Positions 6,801 to 10,800 of a stretch of 10,800 nt of DNA are shown here, one piece after another. The translations under genes and the position numbers were made by a program. The notes under the pieces were generated by a model. It was given only the letters and a program-made list of their open reading frames with translations, had not been told where the DNA came from and did not search any database. The DNA is from Akkermansiaceae bacterium (GTDB taxonomy: Bacteria > Verrucomicrobiota > Verrucomicrobiia > Verrucomicrobiales > Akkermansiaceae): the NCBI GenBank assembly GCA_014379305.1, contig JACMMB010000281.1, positions 1 through 10,800 of the forward strand, in the 5' to 3' direction. Position 1 is the first letter of the stretch, and each line of letters opens with the position of its first letter.

Positions 6801-8108
6801 TCATCCTGCCGATGTCCGGCGATCCTTATCCGCCAACATCCACTTCGCCCAAAATATCAGCACGGAAACAAGCAGTGCAAAAAACGGCACCTGCCAAAGC
6901 AGTGCCTGCCTCAAGGCATTGCCGGCAGGCTCATCGGGGAAAGTTGTAAGCAAACGCGAAAATCCCAAACTAAACGCCCCGTAAGCCAGATTGAAGACCA
7001 GACCTTTCACCGATAACACTGTCGCGCGCTGCAATGAGTCGGATTCCCGGTGCAGGGCCTTGCTGATCGTGAAACCCATCAGGCCCATCGTCATCATGAT
7101 CATGAAGCCCGGAATCAGACACCAATAGGAATTCGCGGGAACCAGCCCGCTGAGGCAAAGCACTACAACCCCGGCTATCAGCCCGAGATTCGTGAGCGGA
7201 CTGAAACGCTTGTTCAGCCGGGTCGCGATAGATGGCACCGCGAATCCGAGAATACCGACCGCAGCTCCGAGAAATCCAAAGGTCCATTCGGGCAGCTCGA
7301 TCAAACGATAATAGCTGCTCGTGATCGTCGCGAAATTCCGCACCACCGAGTCAATGGCAAGCCCCACCATCACGATCGACAAGGTTTTGGGATTGGTGAA
7401 AACCCACTTCGCGGTTTTCAGAGTCAGGGCCACCGCTTTGCGGCAGGATTGCGAAACCGACTCATTCCGCACCTTGACCGGTTCCACCATCCTCAGAGTG
7501 ATCCCCAGACAAACCAATCCCTGTAAAAATACCAAGGCGACCGGCAGGCGGTGCGCCAGTCCCTCCGAAAGCTTCATTCCATCCGGCAAAGCCCGGTTCA
7601 GCATCGAAGGATCGTAAAGCATCCCGCCGATGATCATTGCGATGACGAATCCCACCGAACGATACCGCATCGCGGAGCCCAAAACCCCGTCCCAAGCCGC
7701 ATCTCGATCTTTTTCAGGCAGTGAATCATAGGCCAATGCCTCGTCCGCTCCACTCGCGGTAGCTTCCGAGAGCCCGGAAAAGAAACGATTCGCCACGCAC
7801 ATCGAAAACAGAATCCATCCCCCGTCCACCGGCGCGAATAACAGACAACCCATCTCAACCACCATCAATCCCGAGGCGGCAACCAATAAAGTTCGCCGCC
7901 CCACGACATCCGCCAACGCTCCCGAAGGCACTTCGAATATGAAAATCGTCGCCGCCCATACAAGGTTAAGCATCACATATTGATCCAAGGTCAGACCCAG
8001 ATCCAGAAACAGAATCGCCAATATCGGGTAATAGGCCCGGGCGTTGTATAAGGTGGTGAACCAAATATATTTCTTTGGATTGCCACTTGCATCGAACCCT
8101 TCGCTCAT
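6801..8108 (-). CDS. MFS transporter
   Basis: This is a 435-residue major facilitator superfamily secondary transporter with about twelve hydrophobic segments in two halves. The loop between helices 2 and 3 carries MFS motif A as GALADVVGRR (63-72). SGADEALAYDSL (120-131), after helix 4, is a sequence common in exporter-like MFS proteins of bacteria. A second-half block, RATVLSVKGLVFNLAYG (361-377), also fits that group. The central loop between helices 6 and 7 (about 208-240) is basic and cytoplasmic. Substrate and direction cannot be deduced. It begins 51 bases after the helicase stop and its TGA overlaps a possible NfeD start by ATGA, so it is likely in one transcript with the NfeD-flotillin pair. 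I infer no specific functional link between them. ATG 8106-8108 follows AAAAGCGG, not a canonical Shine-Dalgarno sequence. Confidence 0.9.
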   Translation of the reverse strand: MSEGFDASGNPKKYIWFTTLYNARAYYPILAILFLDLGLTLDQYVMLNLVWAATIFIFEVPSGALADVVGRRTLLVAASGLMVVEMGCLLFAPVDGGWILFSMCVANRFFSGLSEATASGADEALAYDSLPEKDRDAAWDGVLGSAMRYRSVGFVIAMIIGGMLYDPSMLNRALPDGMKLSEGLAHRLPVALVFLQGLVCLGITLRMVEPVKVRNESVSQSCRKAVALTLKTAKWVFTNPKTLSIVMVGLAIDSVVRNFATITSSYYRLIELPEWTFGFLGAAVGILGFAVPSIATRLNKRFSPLTNLGLIAGVVVLCLSGLVPANSYWCLIPGFMIMMTMGLMGFTISKALHRESDSLQRATVLSVKGLVFNLAYGAFSLGFSRLLTTFPDEPAGNALRQALLWQVPFFALLVSVLIFWAKWMLADKDRRTSAG

Positions 8109-8159
8109 CCGCTTTTAATTCGATCTGGCCTTGCGTTGATCCATTTGTAAGCGGGAGTT

Positions 8160-9863
8160 TTACTGATTCGGCCCGCGATCAAAATCCATTCTGAACGCTT
8201 TTCCCCGCAGCTTCGCATTGCGCGTTTTTTGAATCGCCTGATCCGCCAGACCCTCCGGCACATCGACCAGGCAGTGTTTCGGAAACAGCGTGATCCGGCC
8301 CAGACAGCCGTCCGGCAGACCCGCTTCGCGATACATCATTCCGACGATATCCTTCGGCATGATTCCAGCCCCCTTGCCCAATGAAATAAACAGTCGGCAC
8401 ATCCCGCCCTCCACCGGACCCGCGTCGCGAACTCCGCCGCGCTCGTAGCGTTCGGTATTGTCCAGACGTTCCCTGCGCTCCGGGCGTGGCCGATCCTCCT
8501 TGCCTCCCCTAGCATCCCGTTGTGACGGACGATCCGGCTCGCGATCCTCCTGAATCGCCTCTCCCTCCCTGCCGTTCGTCTCACGCAACATGGTGATTAA
8601 CGCGCCCGCTATATCCGTCGGCGTGTGGCCCTGTTCCAGAAGCCGATCAATATTTTCCTGATAGGAATCAAAACCACCCGTCTCCAGACGCTCTTTCAGC
8701 GTTTCAAAAATCGAATCCGCGCGCCTGCCTTCCACCTGCTCCGCCGAAGGAATGCGCTCCCGTTTGATGACCTGCCGGGTGTAACGTTCGATTGCCTGCA
8801 AACGGTAAATCTCCTTCCCGAAAACAAAACTCACCGCCCGTCCTGAACGTCCGGCGCGGCCTGTCCGGCCAATCCGGTGAACATAATCCTCCGGGTCGGT
8901 CGGCAGATCGTAATTGAATACAATGTCGATCTCATCGATATCCAGCCCCCGCGCCGCGACATCGGTCGCCACCAATAACTCCACCGCCCCGTCGCGGAAA
9001 CGTTTCAAAACCCGCTCGCGCATCTGCTGGGTGATATCGCCATGCAAGCGGTCCGCCGCATAACCTCGGTTTACGAGATCTTCCGTACATTCATCCACCG
9101 AACGCTTGGTATTGCAGAAAATGATTCCCAGACGTGGCGGATTCATGTCGAGAATCCGTGAAAGCACCTCGACTTTGGACCGTTGCCTGACCTCGTAATA
9201 GGCTTGGTCAACAGTCGAAACCGTCAGGGATTTCTGTTCGATCTGGATCAATTGCGGATCGTTTCCGAACTTTTTAATGAACCGGGTCACCGCCTGATTC
9301 ATCGTCGCTGAGAAAAACAAAATCTGTCGTTTCTCAGGAAGTGCGGCTAGCACTTCGTCCATTTCCTCTTTGAAACCCATGTCCAGCATCCGGTCGGCTT
9401 CGTCCAGAATCGCCATCTTGATCCTGCTGGCATCGAACGAACCCCTGCGCAAATGATCCAGCAATCGGCCGGGTGTTCCAACCACGAGCTGCGCCCCCGC
9501 ACGCAAGGCGCGAAGCTGGCGATCCATCGGGGCTCCGCCGTAAACAGGTGTTGCTTGCAAGCCCGCTTTCTTCGCTCCCAGCCGATGGACTTCCTCACAA
9601 ACCTGCACCGCAAGCTCACGCGTTGGACACAGGATAAGCACCTGCGGATAGGCCAGCTTCACATCGATTTGCGCCAACGCAGGCAGCGCGAAGGCCGCTG
9701 TTTTTCCCGATCCGGTCGCCGAAAGTCCTAAAATATCCCTTCCGGCCAGAGCGGGAGGAATGCTCAATGCCTGAATCGGAGAGGGCCGCTCGTAGCCCAG
9801 GGTTTCAATTGCAGCCAGCAAATCAGCTGGTAGCCCGAGCTCGGAAAAAGGAGGTGTGTCCAT
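8160..9863 (-). CDS. DEAD-box ATP-dependent RNA helicase with DbpA-type RNA-binding domain
   Basis: This cytosolic RNA helicase uses ATP to open short duplexes in ribosome assembly, mRNA turnover or cold adaptation. Counting from ATG 9863 (567 residues), it shows the Q motif (RPSPIQ, 26-31), Walker A ATGSGKT (49-55), PTRELA (80-85), TPGR (130-133), DEAD (154-157), SAT (185-187), IIFCNT (247-252), VATDVAARGLD (298-308) and HRIGRTGRAG (329-338). A linker rich in Arg, Glu and Asp (about 430-485) leads to a C-terminal DbpA-like domain (about 487-562: MCRLFISLGKGAG, then IVGMMYREAGL and CLVDVPEG). This domain set resembles CsdA/DeaD, so a ribosome or cold-shock role is likely but not shown; I withhold a symbol. 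A GTG at 9908 would add 15 residues read through the leader hairpin. ATG 9863 fits the family start better. It diverges from the GlcD gene. Confidence 0.95.
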   Translation of the reverse strand: MDTPPFSELGLPADLLAAIETLGYERPSPIQALSIPPALAGRDILGLSATGSGKTAAFALPALAQIDVKLAYPQVLILCPTRELAVQVCEEVHRLGAKKAGLQATPVYGGAPMDRQLRALRAGAQLVVGTPGRLLDHLRRGSFDASRIKMAILDEADRMLDMGFKEEMDEVLAALPEKRQILFFSATMNQAVTRFIKKFGNDPQLIQIEQKSLTVSTVDQAYYEVRQRSKVEVLSRILDMNPPRLGIIFCNTKRSVDECTEDLVNRGYAADRLHGDITQQMRERVLKRFRDGAVELLVATDVAARGLDIDEIDIVFNYDLPTDPEDYVHRIGRTGRAGRSGRAVSFVFGKEIYRLQAIERYTRQVIKRERIPSAEQVEGRRADSIFETLKERLETGGFDSYQENIDRLLEQGHTPTDIAGALITMLRETNGREGEAIQEDREPDRPSQRDARGGKEDRPRPERRERLDNTERYERGGVRDAGPVEGGMCRLFISLGKGAGIMPKDIVGMMYREAGLPDGCLGRITLFPKHCLVDVPEGLADQAIQKTRNAKLRGKAFRMDFDRGPNQ

Positions 9864-9901
9864 AAAAAAGAAACCGCGACTTCTTCGCGGGGACGCACAC
9901 C
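9853..9901 (-). promoter_or_regulatory. Terminator-like leader hairpin at the helicase start codon
   Basis: On the minus strand a perfect stem CCGCGA/TCGCGG with a five-base loop (9890-9874) is followed immediately by TTTCTTTTTT (9873-9864) and then the helicase ATG (9863-9861). This is the layout of a small intrinsic terminator placed in the leader of the gene it precedes. In addition, GGTGTGCGTCC before the hairpin (9901-9891) can pair with GGACACACC (9861-9853), which includes the G of the start codon. That outer clamp has nine pairs around a two-base bulge. I infer attenuation or start-codon masking; neither is shown. Confidence 0.5.
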
Positions 9902-10131
9902 CTTGCACGCTTCAACCTGAAAAAACAAGCATGGATTCGATCCTCGGCCAGCTTGGCAAGACGAGGGCTTGGATGATACGCGATTTTTCAAGCCACTCGG
10001 ACAGCAAGCTATTTGAAATCAAGCTTTCGTTAACCAACTGTTTTTTTAAAAGGTCCATTGAAATTACGGGTCGGGAATGGAACAGTGAAATGGTTGACTC
10101 AGATGTCCATGAATGGGTATTTAGAAGCATT
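9864..10131. other. Divergent intergenic region, helicase / GlcD
   Basis: This stretch of about 270 bases between two divergent genes is more AT-rich than the flanking coding sequence and should carry both promoters. On the minus strand TATCAT (9978-9973) is a good -10 match for the helicase, but I see no matching -35; it would give a leader of roughly 100 bases including the terminator-like hairpin. On the plus strand TTGACT/TATTTA lies just before the GlcD start. The rightward frame is open throughout (from about 9796) with ATGs at 9931, 9973 and 10090, but its predicted residues look non-coding and match nothing I know. Confidence 0.5.
10094..10123 (+). promoter_or_regulatory. Candidate promoter for the GlcD-type gene
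   Basis: TTGACT (10094-10099) and TATTTA (10118-10123) are separated by 18 bases. If used, transcription would begin at about the ATG at 10132, implying a nearly leaderless mRNA or a downstream start. The -35 matches consensus at five of six positions, the -10 at only three. Confidence 0.3.
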
Positions 10132-10800
10132 ATGAGTTTGCCGCTGAGAAAAAGCCGGAGCAAGGGCGGAAGATCCAAGCATCGCAAGCTGGCCGAAAAT
10201 GTGTGGGAGGATCTTGACGCCCAAGAGGAAGAGCAGCCGACGAGATTGGAAAAACCGTTTCTGGAAAAGCACGTGGACGAGCCTTTGGAAGACGCCCTGC
10301 GTCGGATACTCGGCAACGATAAAGTCAGCGTGACCGATGAAACCCGGCTGGCACATGCAGGCGACAAGTGGAGCGCGAATCATCAGCCGGACGTGGTCGT
10401 GTTTGCGGAAAGCACGGCGGATGTTTCGAAAGTTTTGAATTTCGCCCATCACAACCGCATTCCGGTGACGACACGCGGCGCGGGGATCGGCTATGTGGGT
10501 GGCTGTGTGCCGATTCAAGGCGGGATCGTGCTATCGATGGCGAGGATGAATAAAATCCTTGGTATTTATCCTCAGGATGGGGTGGCGGTGGTTCAGCCCG
10601 GAGTGATTACCGGAGATTTGCAGAATGCGGTGCGCGACTTGGGCTGGGACTACCCACCGGATCCGGCGTCCCTGAAGGAATGCACGATCGGCGGAAATGT
10701 CGCGACGAATGCGGGCGGACCGCGTTGTCTGAAATACGGTGTGACGCGCAATTACATTCTGGGGCTGCAAATCGTGTTGGCGAATGGCCGGGTGATGCGC
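10132..10800 (+). CDS. glcD: FAD-linked oxidase, glycolate oxidase GlcD-like (partial, N-terminal part)
   Basis: The first 223 residues of a PCMH-type flavoprotein are present; the gene runs off the right end. The family oxidises 2-hydroxy acids (glycolate, D-lactate), passing electrons via FAD to partner subunits at the membrane. From ATG 10132, the FAD-binding domain begins near HQPDVVVFAES (84-94). It continues through TRGAGIGYVGG (114-124) contacting the FAD pyrophosphate, GGIVLSMARMNKI (127-139), and YPPDPAS (174-180). It ends with TIGGN (185-189), NAGG (193-196) and KYGVTRNYILGLQIVLANG. These motifs in this spacing are typical of GlcD; D-lactate dehydrogenase of the same family is the alternative. 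The first 45 or so residues are an unusual charged extension, basic (LRKSRSKGGRSKHRK) then acidic (EDLDAQEEEQ), before the usual start-like LEDALRRILGNDKV. The true start could therefore lie downstream, for example GTG 10201. Partner genes glcE/glcF are not in view. Confidence 0.85.
   Translation, partial: MSLPLRKSRSKGGRSKHRKLAENVWEDLDAQEEEQPTRLEKPFLEKHVDEPLEDALRRILGNDKVSVTDETRLAHAGDKWSANHQPDVVVFAESTADVSKVLNFAHHNRIPVTTRGAGIGYVGGCVPIQGGIVLSMARMNKILGIYPQDGVAVVQPGVITGDLQNAVRDLGWDYPPDPASLKECTIGGNVATNAGGPRCLKYGVTRNYILGLQIVLANGRVMR

Noticed and set aside
9912..10367. Minus-strand open frames (151 and 139 codons) opposite the GlcD start
   Set aside because: They overlap the GlcD coding region or its upstream region, resemble nothing known, and their Ser/Leu-rich translation fits antisense shadow.
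1..10800. tRNA or rRNA genes, CRISPR arrays, insertion sequences, prophage or defence genes
   Set aside because: I looked on both strands and saw no cloverleaf-like segment, regular spacer array, transposase motif or flanking inverted repeats; the genes read as core chromosome content.

Overview
The window looks like ordinary chromosomal housekeeping and stress-related DNA from a Gram-negative bacterium. The protein styles (Lys/Ala-rich protein tails, a PPDK, a planctomycete/verrucomicrobial-looking GlcD, a NuoL-type C-terminus, starts without clear Shine-Dalgarno sequences) suggest Verrucomicrobiota or a neighbouring PVC lineage. That placement is inference from sequence style; no rRNA or other taxonomic marker is present. 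No rRNA, tRNA, CRISPR array, insertion sequence, integrase or phage gene is visible.

Left end: the last 47 residues of a membrane protein, most like NADH-quinone oxidoreductase subunit L, read rightward. It is followed after a short gap by gluQ (glutamyl-Q tRNA(Asp) synthetase), also rightward. gluQ meets a leftward NUDIX hydrolase gene tail to tail, and their 3' ends overlap by 29 bases. All genes from there to about 9.9 kb read leftward.

Middle: in leftward transcription order the genes are a DEAD-box RNA helicase with a DbpA-type RNA-binding tail, an MFS transporter, a small NfeD-like membrane protein, a flotillin, pyruvate phosphate dikinase (ppdK) and the NUDIX hydrolase. The NfeD-like gene and the flotillin form a recognised membrane-microdomain pair. 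The MFS stop codon overlaps a possible NfeD start (ATGA), so MFS, NfeD and flotillin probably share a transcript. ppdK appears to be a separate unit: a 170-base gap with a good -35 box precedes it and a strong hairpin follows it.

Right end: a divergent, rightward gene runs off the window and encodes the FAD-binding half of a GlcD-type glycolate/lactate oxidase. The gap of about 270 bases between it and the helicase should hold both promoters. On the helicase side it contains a compact terminator-like hairpin with a U-rich run ending at the helicase start codon, which is the most interesting regulatory signal in the window.

I found no convincing evidence of an undescribed multi-gene system. 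The items worth a second look are regulatory structures and lineage-specific protein tails.
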